Positions 11,326 to 23,343 of a DNA stretch of 64,000 nucleotides are shown here, piece by piece. Source of the DNA: Omphiscola glabra. Its lineage: Eukaryota; Mollusca; Gastropoda; Lymnaeidae. The DNA lies in assembly GCA_964017045.1 (NCBI GenBank), contig OZ024810.1:14123342-14187341 (forward strand), given 5' to 3'. The position numbers and the translations under genes were made by a program. The notes below the pieces were generated by a model that was not told the origin of the DNA, made no database searches, and worked only from the letters and a program-made list of their open reading frames with translations. How positions within the stretch are numbered: position 1 is the first letter of the stretch; each line of letters opens with the position of its first letter.

Positions 11326-12582
11326 CCTAGGGAGCCATCCATAAATAATATCAATCAAATTTTGCCGACTTTTTACACACCCCCCCTCAAATCGTCAAAA
11401 AATTTAGACACCCCCCCCCCTTAAAATATAACGCCACAAACCTCTCACTCCCTTTAAAAAAAGTACATCTGTCCCCTACTGTCATTTAAAAACTCTTATA
11501 TAACTCAGAAACATTTCTCGAGAACGGTGGTTCTTAACCATGGGAGAAAGCACCCCATGTGGCGTGAAAGACCCATAAAATTGTATTTGATGTCATTGGT
11601 AGATGCTCCTGCTTTAAATTTAAACCCTTAAAAAAAAATTATGATTAGGCATTAGCAGCAGTAAATGTTTTTTTTCTGAAGAATTTTGTTTGCGCATTAT
11701 TTGTATGCTATTTTTTGTCCCTTGTTTCTAGAAAGTTATTATAAGGAAATAAAATTACAATAAAAAAATTATTTAATAATTTTCATTAAAAAATATTACT
11801 ATATAAATATAATTAATACGTGGGGTGTCGGTGGGGTGGTGCGGGAAGAGTTTTGAAATTGAGAGGGAATGCAGCCCTGCATAGTGATTGGGAGTCGCTG
11901 CCCTTTAACACCCCCCCACCTCTTTTTTTTTTCCTCAATCCGGGTACAACCATTTTCCGTTCCATCTCCCTTCACGTAGTAGTGCAGCGGTTCTCAACCT
12001 GTGGGTCGCGACCCCTTTGGGGGTCGAAAGACCCTTTCCCAAGGGTCGCCTAAGACCATCGAAAAAACACACATTCTCTACAGTTTTGATTTAGCTACGT
12101 CATAACAATAGTGTGGTTGGGGGTCGTCACAACACGAGGAACTGAAATAAAGGGTCACGGCATTAGGAAGGTTGAGAACCACTGTAGTAGTGGTAGTAGC
12201 CCCAATTCTATGACTCCTAGTCGACACATTTCGACATAAATTCTCACGACTGTTAAAGTCACTACACCCCGATTTTGCTTCTCTGTGGCGTCCTATAACT
12301 TGATTAGAGGCCATTTCTCAAACCTCGCATAACTGTACTGACTCTCTCTGTGATATACGTTTAAAATTAAAATATAATTGTAATTGTAGGCCTCTATTAT
12401 ATGAATACTGTTAAACATTTCTGTAATTTAACGTTATTAAGTGCATTTTTTTTTCAAAATTGTTCCGCTTTTAATGTGACGTGACATTTCCACAGCCCCC
12501 TCCCCCCTCGTCCCAAATTGTCCCGAAAAATCTGCTCCCCCCCCCCCAAACGCATGTTGTCAAAGGGATGGCCCACCTAGGT
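11326..12582. mobile_element. Candidate MITE carrying nested hAT insertions
   Basis: The left boundary CCTAGGGAGCCATCC and the inverse of the right boundary (CCTAGGTGGGCCATCC) match with small gaps, and both ends lead into C-rich tracts like the MITE at 9148. Between them lie the SPIN-like element (11985-12184) and, near 11526-11903, a decayed segment with hAT-like ends (GGTGGTTCTTAACC on the left, GGGAGTCGCTG on the right). The outer element is tentative. Confidence 0.4.
11985..12184. mobile_element. SPIN-like non-autonomous hAT element
   Basis: The 200-bp element begins CAGCGGTTCTCAACCTGTGG and ends with the inverse of CAGTGGTTCTCAACCTTCC. It contains 'gggtcgcgacccctttgggg' and 'ggaactgaaataaagggtc'. 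This arrangement matches the SPIN (Space Invader) MITEs described in several tetrapods and in invertebrates including Rhodnius and Lymnaea (established knowledge). Flanking 8-bp duplications are perfect: TAGTAGTG at 11977-11984 and 12185-12192. No transposase is present. Confidence 0.92.
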
Positions 12583-12666
12583 GAAAATGCTTCCAAGATA
12601 TTTAAACTCCTAGTTTTGACTGAGCAGCTGACCACTGATTGTTAAATCAATTTATTTGGGTACGGC

Positions 12667-12972
12667 CAACTGAAATGACATCTGCCTAATGAAATGACCT
12701 CGGCCTTGTGAAATGACCTCGGCCAAATGAAATCATCTCGGCCTAATGAAATGACCTCGGCCAATGATATGACTTCGGGCCAAGGAAATGACTTCGGCCT
12801 AATGAAATGACCTCGGCCTAATGAAATGACCTCGGCCTAATGAAATGACATCGGCCGAAGGAAATGACCACGGCCCAAGGAATTGACCTCGGCCTAAGGA
12901 AATGACCTCGACCTTATGAAATGACCTCGGCCCAATGAAATGACCTCGACCTAATGAAATGACCTTGGTCTT
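12667..12972. repeat. 19-bp minisatellite
   Basis: About 16 tandem units of 'aatgaaatgacctcggcct' with point changes (aagg for aatg, cga for cgg). Since 19 is not a multiple of three, the frames across it are accidental. Confidence 0.92.
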
Positions 12973-12975
12973 AGC

Positions 12976-14170
12976 TTTGCTTATTTTCAATACATACAGT
13001 TTTCACATAATACTTAGGATATCATCATGACAATAATTCGAATGTTTAAAACATTATTAACAAAGGGCAATGTGTTGTCATTTTTTTTCACAGGAAATAA
13101 ATATAAAGAATGTATTAGCAGCAAAGTATAAAAGTTACTGTTTTATATGCAAAATCATGAAACAAAAGCCCCACTCACAGTCTTTCTTTGCATAACGCAT
13201 TTTAAGAGATTAAAACAATTTTAAACTTTTTTTTTTAAAATGGGTTTTAACTCGTCTATGATAAAAATTCCTTTTTTTTTTCAGTTTAACATTTTTAAAT
13301 AAAACCTATCTACGCATAGACTGCTGACGTAATGATACTTTCTAAGCAAATTAATACACGTTTTACTGCCAAGCACCATCTCTGTTTGCGTATCACTATA
13401 TTCAGCTTCACAGCTAATTTAAGGAAGAGAAACAGTCATCGTGTGATAAACATCAGATCTATGAAATCCACTGTATATTACTTGCTCTTCAACCATATTC
13501 TATTTGGAATAGGTGGGTAACGCGTTAAACATTTGCATTTTTGTTTGATACCCAGTTGTAGTGTTTCTTTTAGGCATCTCTACGGAGCGGGAGAGATTTT
13601 TTTTTGGGGGGGGGGGGGTGAGGGTGGGGGAGGTGTTGCACGGCCCACCCGAAAATCTGAAATAGCCTGAAAGAAACACTGTCCAATTGTTACATTGGTC
13701 CTTGAGTATAAACAAAAAAATATTGTGTCATCGAACAGTCCGGAACACACGTTTGAGGGATTTAAAAGTTTAAAATGGGCTGACCAGTCCGACTTTATAG
13801 AGTTTATCGATGTGAGGGAATGAGGAGCATGTTAGATAGAAATCACATTCACAGCTTCTCTCAATCGCTGTAGCTTCCTAATTTAAATTTTGGGCATGGT
13901 TTCAGTGTCGTATCCAGTCAATGTTTCATTCATTCGGGGGGAAGGGGGTTCCGGGGAAAGTCAAGTGCCCCCCCCCCCGAGCAAAAAAATGTACAACAAT
14001 AAAACAAAATATATTTGATAAAAAATGACCAAATTATCAGTTTTAAACAATTTTCAAAAGAATATTAGCTGGTGTCATTGACCGATTGCAATTAGTGGAA
14101 TCAATGCCTAATCTTCATAGGAGCTTACTTTTTGTTACATAGTTTCCCGAATAACAGATTTTAAAAAAAT
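12976..14170. other. Non-coding stretch with G/C tracts
   Basis: No gene seen. A G-rich run lies at 13605-13620 and a C run at 13969-13979. A hAT-like start (CAGTGTCGTATCCAG, near 13903) precedes the second, but no matching right end was found. Confidence 0.4.
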
Positions 14171-14755
14171 ACTTGGCTATCACGCATGGACTACTGCAAT
14201 GCTCTCATGGTGGGTCTTCCAGCTATGCTCCTTGATAAAATTCAAAAAGCACAGAATAATGCGGCTCGAATTGTTCTTCGTAAACGCAAATAATTCGACC
14301 ATGCTAAAACTCTCCTGATAGAATTGCATTGGCTGCCGGTCCGCGCTCGCATAGAATACAAATTTGCAGCTCTGTGCTACCGCTGCTTGCATGACCTGGC
14401 GCCGTCCTATCTCCAAGCGCTCATGACGCCTTATGTACCCACTAGACAACTCCGCTCATCCGATAGTGGCAAACTGTCGATACCGCGTGTTCGCCTTGAA
14501 ACTTACGGAAAGCGCACGTTCGCATTTGCTGGCCCAACCATTTGGAACACCCTTCCTGACGCTCCCAAAAACAGCCAGACGCTGGAGTCCTTCAAAACAA
14601 ATTTAAAAACTCATCTATTTCGCAAACACCTGCTGGAATGATGTTGTCTACCATCTTTTCCAGCTTGTTATTATCTCCCAGCTTAGTTTTTGTACCACGC
14701 TTCGAGCCTTTGGGGATGAAGCGTGATTTTTCAAATGAACTTTATTATTATTATT
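14171..14755 (+). mobile_element. LINE C-terminus with 3' tail and (ATT)n end
   Basis: In one frame the segment encodes SRMDYCNALMVGLPA, KIQKAQNNAARIV, then (after one stop near 14291) HWLPVRARIEYKFAALCY and KTHLFRKHLLE. This is the classic C-terminal region of jockey/CR1/L2-type LINE ORF2 proteins ('LHWLPV-RI-YK', 'WN-LP', 'LKTHLF'). The 3' UTR contains 'cgcttcgagcctttgggga' and 'gaagcgtgattt' and ends in an ATT repeat. The copy is 5' truncated and dead. Its tail is shared by the SINE at 54062-54510. Confidence 0.85.
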
Positions 14756-16450
14756 ATATTTATTATTATTAACTTCCAAACTGATTTTCTCTTTTTAATG
14801 TCAGAATAATAAACAAACTGCCCCATCTATTTGCATTCCTTTTTTATATTATTAATTTTATTTTAGATCAGAATCAATTAGAAAGCTAAGAAAAAAGTTT
14901 TTGTGAACTAGCATTTCGATTGTCATGCTAATTCCATATTTTGGTACGTCAGACCTATTTACTCTTACGATTTTGGCGTGGAGTGTACGATTTTGAGGTG
15001 TATTCATTATATATACGGTATGTTTATTTTTAACTATTAAGATAATGTATTGAACGATTTTGTGATGAAATTGTACGATTTTAAGAGTTTGAGGGTAAAC
15101 AGGTCTGATACATGTTTAAAAAAATTCGTATTCCTCATTAGCCGATTTGAAATAGAATCTGTGGATTTAGTTAAAATATTTTAAAGTAAAGCGAAGAGGC
15201 CACTTAAGAAAGTTATAGCAGTTTGGAATTCCAATAAAAATTTCAATCTACTGAATATTGGGAGATACATACTTTATTTGCATACGAATTCACTTAGATA
15301 AAATCACACATTAATAAATATTATTTCTTTTGTAAACAACTCATGTCGTCTTAAAATATTTATGCCGTTCATATACAATTTATAAAAATGACAAATTTTC
15401 AAAACCCATACAAATGTATAAACCTTTCTAATTACCGGGGTAAGCTGTTGATTTTTTTCTTCTTTACTCTGGTAAAATAAGGGAATATTTAGAAAAAGTA
15501 GTCTAAGCTTTATAATTATAAGTAATTTTTTTTTCATTTGCGTTAAGCATATAAAATAAAGTTTACAGTGCTTTTTAGTGATGTAACACTTTTTAATATT
15601 CAAAAAAAATGTTCATCTATCCACCAAAATAATGTAAATAAAAAATAAAAACCGCATTACTATTTTTTTTAGTAATGTTAATATTTTTTTTTGCATAACA
15701 CAGGCAGGTCAAGTAATTTTCCGTTTTGCCCCCCCCCCCCCCCCAAAACACTGCAATGAAAGATCATAATTATGAAAAGTATCCACATCACATCTTTAAA
15801 CCCCTCAAAATATCCGAGGCACTCTGCAGTCGTAGGGGTTGATGGGCGAACACGATGGTTGTAAGGTTAAGTGGCACTTTCCACTTCTTAAATAGGATTT
15901 TTATTCGATAGATATAGGCCTACTGCCTGGTGGCGTATCTACTATTAGGGCTGCCATGAGCGGCCAAATATTTTTGCAGTCCTCCTTTTCACGCTACAAA
16001 CTCTGCAGGTGTCAAAAAATGCCACACAAGCATATACAGAAAAAAATGACACCTTTTGTTTATAATAGTTCATTTTTTTTTAAGGCGTAGGGTCGGGGTG
16101 AGGTAGGGGTGGGGAGTCACCACATCCCGTGACGGTCTCGCGACAATCTCACGGTTAACTCCACATGAGGATTTTGCCTGTAGCAACTAACCCCTCTTAC
16201 ACTCTGCCAACATTTTCAGCAATATGATCGTCATTATTTCCTTGATTATTAAATTAGCAAGAACCTGTAACTATTATTCCGGGCTCTGTTAGCTTTTATT
16301 TTGTCGAGTGGACATGCAAATTGTATCGAGTGTGATCACAGTGTTAATACATTATTGGATACGGTTGATACTTTATTCGATACTGTTAAATCATTATTCA
16401 ACACTGTTAATACATTATTCAATACTGTTGCTTTTGCATCAGTCGCGTAG
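14756..16450. other. Non-coding stretch
   Basis: No gene recognised. AT-rich, with a 16-base C run at 15729-15744 and a G-rich segment near 16085-16115. The sequence before 16450 repeats 'acattattcaatactgtt' loosely. Confidence 0.4.
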
Positions 16451-16817
16451 CAAGACATTGTGTCACCAGAGGAGGAAGACCACCCCTGCCCCACTTCCTA
16501 CGTCACTATATTGCCTACTACTCGCGTTTACGATGTTAATGATTTCACTACATCACTACAGCCTAAGGCTAAGGGCATTGAACTAATATCTTCATTGGTG
16601 TGTTCCCCCCACCCCTCAGTCACAGCCCTTCCATCGATTCTAGACAAGGATGAAATAGGGGACGGAGATTCCTTTAAGGTGGTGTGTGACGTCACTTATA
16701 TTACCACAGAAATTGTTGATCCAGAGAGTGAAGATGCTTGCGTTATCAACAGAACGCCAGTAGGCTCCATCAATTACCAAATAATGTACATTTCAACTTC
16801 GCCACCTGAAACATTCG
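16451..16817 (+). CDS. Candidate exon of an unidentified, possibly Ig-like, protein
   Basis: An open frame follows a possible acceptor (gcgtag) and ends exactly at a strong donor, ACATTC|gtaagt, phase 0. A better acceptor may be ttccccccacccctcag near 16618, which would shorten the exon. The translation includes DEIGDGDSFKVVCDVTYITT and VGSINYQIMYISTSPPETF. The 'DSFKVVCDV' part resembles a B strand of an Ig-like fold with its cysteine, and an N-glycosylation sequon (NRT) follows. I do not recognise the protein. Composition is not transposon-like. It could be a true exon or a decayed one; the partner exon was not joined in frame. Confidence 0.4.
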
Positions 16818-17714
16818 TAAGTTTATTCCAACAAACATAGTTTGTAAGTTTATTGAAACATATATGTAGGTTTGTTCAAACATAATTTAAATTTATTCAA
16901 ACGTAATTAAGTTTATTCATTAGGAACATATCCGTACCTTCAAGCTCATAATTAAAAGTGAGCATAACTGTTTTTAAAAAAAAACAAATATGGAGGATTT
17001 AAAAGTGCATTAAAAAAAAAAGTATTATGATAAGATTACTACGCCAAGCGCAAAATGCAGTAGCAATATTTTAAAAGCAAACAACGATATGGTAACAAAA
17101 ATAGCGTTTCGAATTCTTCTTTCTTGATATCCTGTTTAATTAATGTTTTTTTAAATAAATAAATAAATATTAAAAAATAAAAGGGTGAGATTGAATCAAA
17201 TTAACTATTTTTACTGGAAAAAATTTTTCTTCCCATGATCTAACAAAGTGGAGGTGCCTTATTAAATGCAAGACATTAACGTAAAATGCAAACTGTAAAT
17301 ACATTAACCAGTGTTATGTATAGTAGCAATGCTAGTTTATACAAATTATTATGTTTATTATGGAAGACACTAGGGCAGGGCAGGGCCGGCGCTAGTGGAG
17401 GTTGGGCGAACGAGGCGACCTCCTAAGACCCCGCGCTTGTGGGGGCCCCACACGTAATCCTTATTTATAGTATACATTATTAATATACAGTAATAGGCCA
17501 CGCCGATTAATGGTTCGTACTTTCAAGTTAACACAATTTATGTGGAGGTACACGATAATACATTGACCAGTCTGTTTTTTCCCCGAACTTCCCTCCAAGT
17601 TCAGTCACGTGACAACCCTAAAGTGAATAGTGAAGCCGAGTGTCTTGCAAATTACGAGCTAGGTTTTTTTTTGAATTTCTGCTTGCCATGAATGCCCATA
17701 TGGTACTGTACATG

Positions 17715-17935
17715 CTTTTGCACAAGATACGTATGCTTTTTGCACAAGACACTGATGTTCTTTTGCACAAGACACTGATGTTCTTTTGCACAAGACACTG
17801 ATGTTCTTTTGCACAAGACACTGATGTTCTTTTGCACAAGACACTGATGTTCTTTTGCACAAGACACTCGTGGCATTTTGGACAATACATTCATGGTATT
17901 TTGCACTAGACACTCGTGTTTTTTTTCCACGAGAT
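17715..17935. repeat. 23-bp minisatellite
   Basis: Core units of 'cacaagacactgatgttc' plus 'ttttg' repeat about five times without change (about 17744-17865), with diverged units on both sides. The period is 23, so all three minus-strand frames are open across it, which explains three overlapping spurious frames. Confidence 0.92.
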
Positions 17936-18027
17936 TTGTCTTGAAAACAAGTCTAGTTAGCGGATTGATAATTTAGAAAAGCATGAAGTGAGGGACTACT
18001 TTTATTGGTGGGAGTAGAATTCATGAA

Positions 18028-18031
<4 letters not shown>

Positions 18032-18099
<68 letters not shown>
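18032..18099. repeat. (GA)n microsatellite
   Basis: Thirty-four GA units without interruption. The Arg-Glu frame over it is an artefact. Confidence 0.97.
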
Positions 18100-18102
<3 letters not shown>

Positions 18103-19156
18103 GCGTGGACTTAGATTATAAATGTCTAAGAAAAGATTTTATATTTGAGTCTCATTTTATGAAATATTACTGCTGTGAAATTATAGCTTTCATTCCAAGG
18201 AGTATATGTTATATCTCATGTAAAGTACCAATAAAGTGGATCATGTGTACAGAAATAAACTATAAATAATTACAGAGCATGATACATTATCATTATTGAC
18301 AGATAGATGGAATAAATTATATAATAAAATTCAACATAATCGTTTGCGTAATGACTTGCAGAGAATTGTTTTATTATTTGTTTAAAATCAATGGTCTTAA
18401 GGATGTCATTTTCCATGCACGGATGTGAAAGCCAGTTCAAACATTTTTGTCCCATTGTACTGCGAAGCAGATTCTTACCGTATTTTTTTTCGATTCATAT
18501 CTGGGAAAAGAAAAACTTGTTGACGAGAGCTATTCCCCTTTAAAAGTTTTAAAACTGTCCAACTTTGATTCGCATTTATAATATTAATTTTGGAATGTGC
18601 TTATATATATCGTGGGTTAAAATTGGGAAATTTTAAATCCGATTAAATTGTCAAAATCTTTCCAATATTCATTAAAAATATGTAACGCATTATACCTCTA
18701 TAAGAGTAAGTCTCCTAGAAAAGTTGGGCCCCCTACAAATGCGGAGCCCTGGGCCAGTGCCCACTGGGCCCATGCCTTAGGACGGCACTGATTAGTTGAC
18801 GTTAACAATCAAGTTTTCTCTATTAAAATTTTAATCTTAAAAATTGACTGGTTATCACATTTTAAAACAAATTTAATGAGTGTAAATTAAAACAGTTTTA
18901 TATAATTTTTTAGTCTTTTAACAATACAAGATTTATTTAATGTGTGTCTGTCTGTGCACTACTGATGGCTGGTCAGAATATTAGGACACTTTGTTAGTGC
19001 AAGAGAAGTCTAAAGTTGGCCTCTCTTCGCTTGTAGATTCTTTTTGTCTCAAATGACTAGGCTGGTATGTTTGTGATCATGTTGCAGATATGGAACAAGG
19101 AAAAAGTTCAAGTGTCATGTGCAGTCAAGATAAATGATATTAATATATATTTTGAG

Positions 19157-19545
19157 AATTAGGGGAAAGTAATGTGAGTAGCAATAATAACATCGCTGCT
19201 GAAACGGATTTGCAAAATCTGGAACATCTATTTTGCATCGCAAGTCATGTTGAAATAGCATGTTCAACAGCACCGACAATGCATAAGAAATTACCACCTG
19301 CTCCTCAACAAAAAAAAAGGATTCGACTAATGCAAGTAGCTGCCAGGAGACAGAGAGAGAGAGAGCTTATGGCAATTATTGCTCACACCGACAATGCTTC
19401 TATTTTAAGTGCTGAACGGTTAGATGAGGATGATGTTGACTTGTCTGGTGTATTAGTTCCGCGAGATGAAAGTAATAAATCAGCTACTATGCCCATTGTT
19501 ACCATAGGCATAGAGCAACAACCTGACTACTCCCTGGGAAGATGA
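19157..19545 (+). CDS. Candidate 3' exon of an unidentified protein
   Basis: The frame is open from an AG at 19155-19156 (ttttgag) or 19161-19162 (ttag) to TGA at 19543-19545. It encodes about 128 residues: ELGESNVSSNNNIAAETD, a basic run PQQKKRIRLMQVAARRQRER, then an acidic Ser-rich end (ERLDEDDVDLSG, QQPDYSLGR). The charge pattern suits a cytoplasmic tail, but there is no domain I recognise. Both possible acceptors need a phase-1 donor upstream, whereas the exon at 16817 ends in phase 0, so at least one further exon would lie between. It could be chance, but the length and codon make-up in AT-rich DNA argue for a real or recently lost exon. Confidence 0.4.
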
Positions 19546-19799
19546 TAGTAGCTGGAAACTGTGCTACAATTATCTGATACACTGACAATAATGCTTTTTA
19601 TACTTCCTCAAACAATAATGATTAGTCATTAAAACAACCCTTCCATTGACGCCGCTTCCTAAAATTTAATGTAATCACTTTTTAACTTGTTGAGTAACAA
19701 GCTAAAGATGCAATAAAATGTTTTTCCTGCAATATTATGTTATTAAAATAGATCATGACAAAATAAAATGTAGACTATTTATACGGTATATTGATTTAT

Positions 19800-19975
19800 A
19801 TTATGATAATTATTTATTTTGGGGGGGGGGGGGTGGTTTATAAAAATGTTGACATAATTACTTAAGGGGGTTCACTGAAAGTATGACAGTTGTTGACAAA
19901 AAAAAAAAAAGGGGGGGGGGGGTAAAAATTGCTTTAAAATTGTTGACGTAATTAATGGACGCCTCCATTTTCACG
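19800..19975. mobile_element. Right half of a MITE related to 9148-9553
   Basis: Contains 'gttgacataattacttaagg', two G runs (19821-19833 and near 19912), and the terminal piece 'ttgttgacgtaattaatgg' ending near 19970. The left terminus is not found. Confidence 0.5.
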
Positions 19976-20046
19976 AGTCACTCGCATTACAAAACACAAA
20001 ACAATGCACTACAACGATTTTACATAACATGATAATATTAATAACT

Positions 20047-21595
20047 TCTTTCGCCTTTTCGAACTCGAGGAACAGCAGCCGATCTTCATCGACGTCTGTG
20101 ATTAGGACATAGGCCGCCTACAAGAGCCCTCCAGGCATCACGATCCTGAGCCAATCTCTCCAGCCTCCCCCAAGTGTGGCCAAGTTTCTTGGTATTCGCC
20201 TCCACTTCACGGCGCCAAGTGTTCCTAGGCCTGCCTCTTTTCCGTTTTCCTTGAGGGTTCCAATTCAAAGCTTGTCTAGTTATGCTGGAGGCAGGTTTCC
20301 TGAGCGTATGGCCAATCCATCTCCATCTTCTCTGGAGGATCTCTTGTTCTACCGGTTCTTGCTTTGTCCGCTGCCACAGTTTCTGGTTGCTGATTCTGTC
20401 GGGCCAATGAATCCCGAGAATCCTTCTTAAGCAGTTATTGATGAAGGACTGGATTCTCTTCATATTCCCAGCAGTGGTTCTCCATGTTTCTGCACCATAC
20501 AGTAGAACCGGTTTCACCATTGTGTTGAAGGTTCTGATCTTCAGTTTGGTATTTAGGTGTTTGGAGGCCCAGACATTTTTTAATTGTTGGAAGGCTGCCC
20601 GTGCCTTTCCTACCCTTATTTTGATGTCAGCATCTGTCCCACATTGCTTGTCCACGATGCTGCCAAGGTAGACAAAGCTCTCTACCTCTTCGAGCGCTTC
20701 CTCTTTGAGCCTGATGGGTGCTGTATTGGTAGTGGCATTGACCTTGAGGACCTTGCTCTTCCCCTTGTGAATATTAAGACCAATACGTGCAGAAGTATCT
20801 TCAATATTTCTGGTCTTCTCCTGCATCTGTTGTTGGGTATGGGAGAGAAGGGCAAGATCGTCAGCAAAATCGAGGTCATCAAGCTGGTCCCACAAGGTCC
20901 ATTGAATACCATTCCGCTTCTGCTGTGTGGAAGTTTTCATCACCCAGTCAATGGCCAATAGGAACAGGAAAGGCGAAAGCAAACATCCCTGCCTCACACC
21001 GGTCTTCACCTGGAAAGCATCCGTCACCTGTTGTCCGTGGACCACTCGGCAGGTCATCCCCTCGTAAGAGTTTCTGATCAAGTCCGTGATTTTCCGCGGG
21101 ACTCCATAATGTCTCAACAGTCTCCAGAGGGTTTGCCTATCCACACTATCAAAGGATTTCTCGTAGTCAACGAAGTTGATGTAGAGGGGTGAGTTCCATT
21201 CCAGGGATTGCTCTAGGATGATGCGCAGTGTTGCAATTTGGTCAGTACAGGATCTGTTAGTCCGGAAGCCAGCCCGTTGGTCCCGCAGCAGGGGGTCAAC
21301 AGTTTCTTTCATTCTGTTGAGTAGTACGCGGTTAAAAACCTTGCCTGGGATGGAGAGTAAGGTGACCCCTCTATAGTTGGAGCAGGAGCTTAAGTCCCCC
21401 TTTTTGGGGATTTTAATGAGGTATCCCTCCTTCCACTCCGAAGGTACCTGTTCCTCCTCCCAGATCTTCAAGAACAGTGGGTGAAGCATCTCTACACTGG
21501 TGTGCACGTCAGCCTTCAGTGCCTCTGCTGGGATGCCATCCGGTCCTGCAGCCTTGCCATTTTTAAGTTGTTTGATGACAATACGGATCTCTTCT
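20047..21595 (-). mobile_element. Young 5'-truncated RTE-like LINE with 10-bp duplication
   Basis: Perfect direct repeats ATTAATAACT lie at 20037-20046 and 21596-21605, exactly bounding the element. The reverse transcriptase frame is open from the truncation point to its stop. Only 39 bases follow the stop, with no poly(A) tail, which fits RTE-type LINEs. An intact frame plus a perfect duplication suggest recent insertion by target-primed reverse transcription. Confidence 0.9.
20086..21594 (-). CDS. RTE-like reverse transcriptase, 5' truncated
   Basis: The product copies the element RNA into the target site. About 502 residues are open, starting at [20 protein letters not shown], upstream of the first start-like codon at 21507. 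RT landmarks in order: '[12 protein letters not shown]', 'IPKKGD--SC-NYRGV-LLS', 'DQRAGFR--RSC-DQI', '[12 protein letters not shown]' (catalytic Asp region), '[13 protein letters not shown]', and 'FADDLALL' (catalytic Asp pair). 'VYLGSIVD' then leads to the C-terminal '[12 protein letters not shown]' and '[17 protein letters not shown]' region typical of RTE-like elements. The apurinic endonuclease domain is missing through truncation, so the copy cannot move itself. All RT catalytic residues I can check are intact. Confidence 0.9.
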   Translation of the reverse strand, partial: EEIRIVIKQLKNGKAAGPDGIPAEALKADVHTSVEMLHPLFLKIWEEEQVPSEWKEGYLIKIPKKGDLSSCSNYRGVTLLSIPGKVFNRVLLNRMKETVDPLLRDQRAGFRTNRSCTDQIATLRIILEQSLEWNSPLYINFVDYEKSFDSVDRQTLWRLLRHYGVPRKITDLIRNSYEGMTCRVVHGQQVTDAFQVKTGVRQGCLLSPFLFLLAIDWVMKTSTQQKRNGIQWTLWDQLDDLDFADDLALLSHTQQQMQEKTRNIEDTSARIGLNIHKGKSKVLKVNATTNTAPIRLKEEALEEVESFVYLGSIVDKQCGTDADIKIRVGKARAAFQQLKNVWASKHLNTKLKIRTFNTMVKPVLLYGAETWRTTAGNMKRIQSFINNCLRRILGIHWPDRISNQKLWQRTKQEPVEQEILQRRWRWIGHTLRKPASSITRQALNWNPQGKRKRGRPRNTWRREVEANTKKLGHTWGRLERLAQDRDAWRALVGGLCPNHRRR

Positions 21596-21605
21596 ATTAA
21601 TAACT

Positions 21606-23343
21606 AGACTATTTATATTGCATGATTATATTTGAGGGTCACTTGATGAAATAAAATATGGAAAAAAAAATCAAACAACTTATTTATTTATGAAGTTAAA
21701 AGAACACAAGTCAAAGTTAAGTTATATATCAATCAAATGTGCGAGTAGCCTCCATGTAAATATTTATAAAAAGCTAAGTAGAGATATTTCTTTTCTTTTA
21801 AGTTAAGGAATACAATTACTTTCGTTAAGTAAATAAATATAATTAAATAGACATCCCCCAATAAGTGCTTTTTTGTGATTGAATCTGTAATCGGGATGTT
21901 CAGTCTGTAATCCATCCAGTGAATAGACCAGAGTGCACAAAGGCAATTCTTCTTAGTCATGTTGATGAATACCATCATATCTCCTTCATGATCCTTTTCT
22001 TAAGCACCTACGTCACACGGGCCAAACATGTCTGGTAGAACATGTTAGTCCACTTAGTTTGGCAAAGTACAAGTTAAACGAAAGTTGGACCAGATAGAAG
22101 GCTGGAATAAATCTAATACTTTTTTTAAAAAAATAATAAAAATATCGTTATTATTTCTAACATTTCATTCTAATCTATGCGTCTTAGTAAAATCTCTGCT
22201 ACTTCTGTCTAAAATATTGACATTACAGCCTTATCACCTGATTCCTAAAAAAAAAAAGAAAAGTTATTGTTATAGCCATTTTTTAAAAACAAATTAAATT
22301 TAATTAATTGTTTTAAATACATTGTTTCAGAACATTGTCCTATTTATTGGTGTTATTTATTTTGATAGTCTTGGGCCCATGTTTTATTTTTAATTTATTT
22401 CAATAACTACAATTAAATGATTATGCATTATTATGATAAAAAATACAGATACCAAAACTATGTTGAAGCAAGCTTCACAATCAATTGAATTATTATACTG
22501 TCAAGTTGTTATTACAATCATTATAATCCATTTCTACGATAGTTTAAAATGACTTTTATTAATTTCATAAAATGTAGTTGAGATTTTAAAAGATTGCACA
22601 AATATTAAAATTATTTTTTTGAATATTAATGTTATCGAGAGCCACTTCAGTTATCATGGTAAACGAAATAAGAAAAAGTAAATCTCATATTTTTTAATGT
22701 GATTTTTTTTTTCGGTTTGGGGGAGGGGTGATTATGACATTATATTACAATCGCTTAAATTTAGCGGAAACGGGTAATTTAGATATGTCAAAGCTATTTT
22801 CGATCTAATTTTGGATGATAAACATTAATCCTTAGGTGCTGCCATTTGCGTTAAAAAAAAAAAGGTCCCAGACGATTAGCCAGCTTACCAAGGAGTCACT
22901 GTGAAACTGCAAGAGAAATCAGCATTCAACACAATGAAGACATTTATTTCTTTTATTATATTATGAGAAAAGTTATTAATTAATAGAAAATTTTGACATA
23001 AAATTTAGAAGAAAAAAAAACCCAAAACAACAACAAAACACAGATCACCGCTGAGACGAATGTTACATTGCCGCAAAAGTTTTTGCGTCATTTTTCGACT
23101 TAAAAAAATTAACAAAAAAAACCAACCGCAACAAGCAAACAACAAGACGGAAACAATGAAAAAAAAAACCCCCATAAAATTACAAGATAAGCTTAGATAA
23201 GTTTAAGAAAGGATTTCAGTTTAATATAAACAATCAACTTGTGGGCCCATTAAAAAAACTTACATAATGACCATTACTATGTACCGGTGCTAATGAATTT
23301 AAGGGAAGACACATGCTTCAACGGGGTTTTTTTTTTTTTTTTC
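21606..23343. other. AT-rich non-coding stretch
   Basis: No gene or named element recognised. Many A and T runs occur. Small frames here have no coding character. Confidence 0.5.

Larger units (their letters stand above)
17381..18790. mobile_element. Candidate hAT-like element, no confirmed duplication
   Basis: The left end CAGGGCCGGCGCTAG and the inverse right end CAGTGCCGTCCTAAG are similar, and both are followed inward by 'gggcccc' segments, as in the hAT elements at 27250 and 43588. The expected 8-bp flanking repeats are not seen. The interior contains a 23-bp minisatellite and a GA microsatellite, but no transposase. Confidence 0.4.

Noticed and set aside
18030..18269. Arg-Glu rich ORF
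   Set aside because: The first third is the GA microsatellite; the rest has no coding character.
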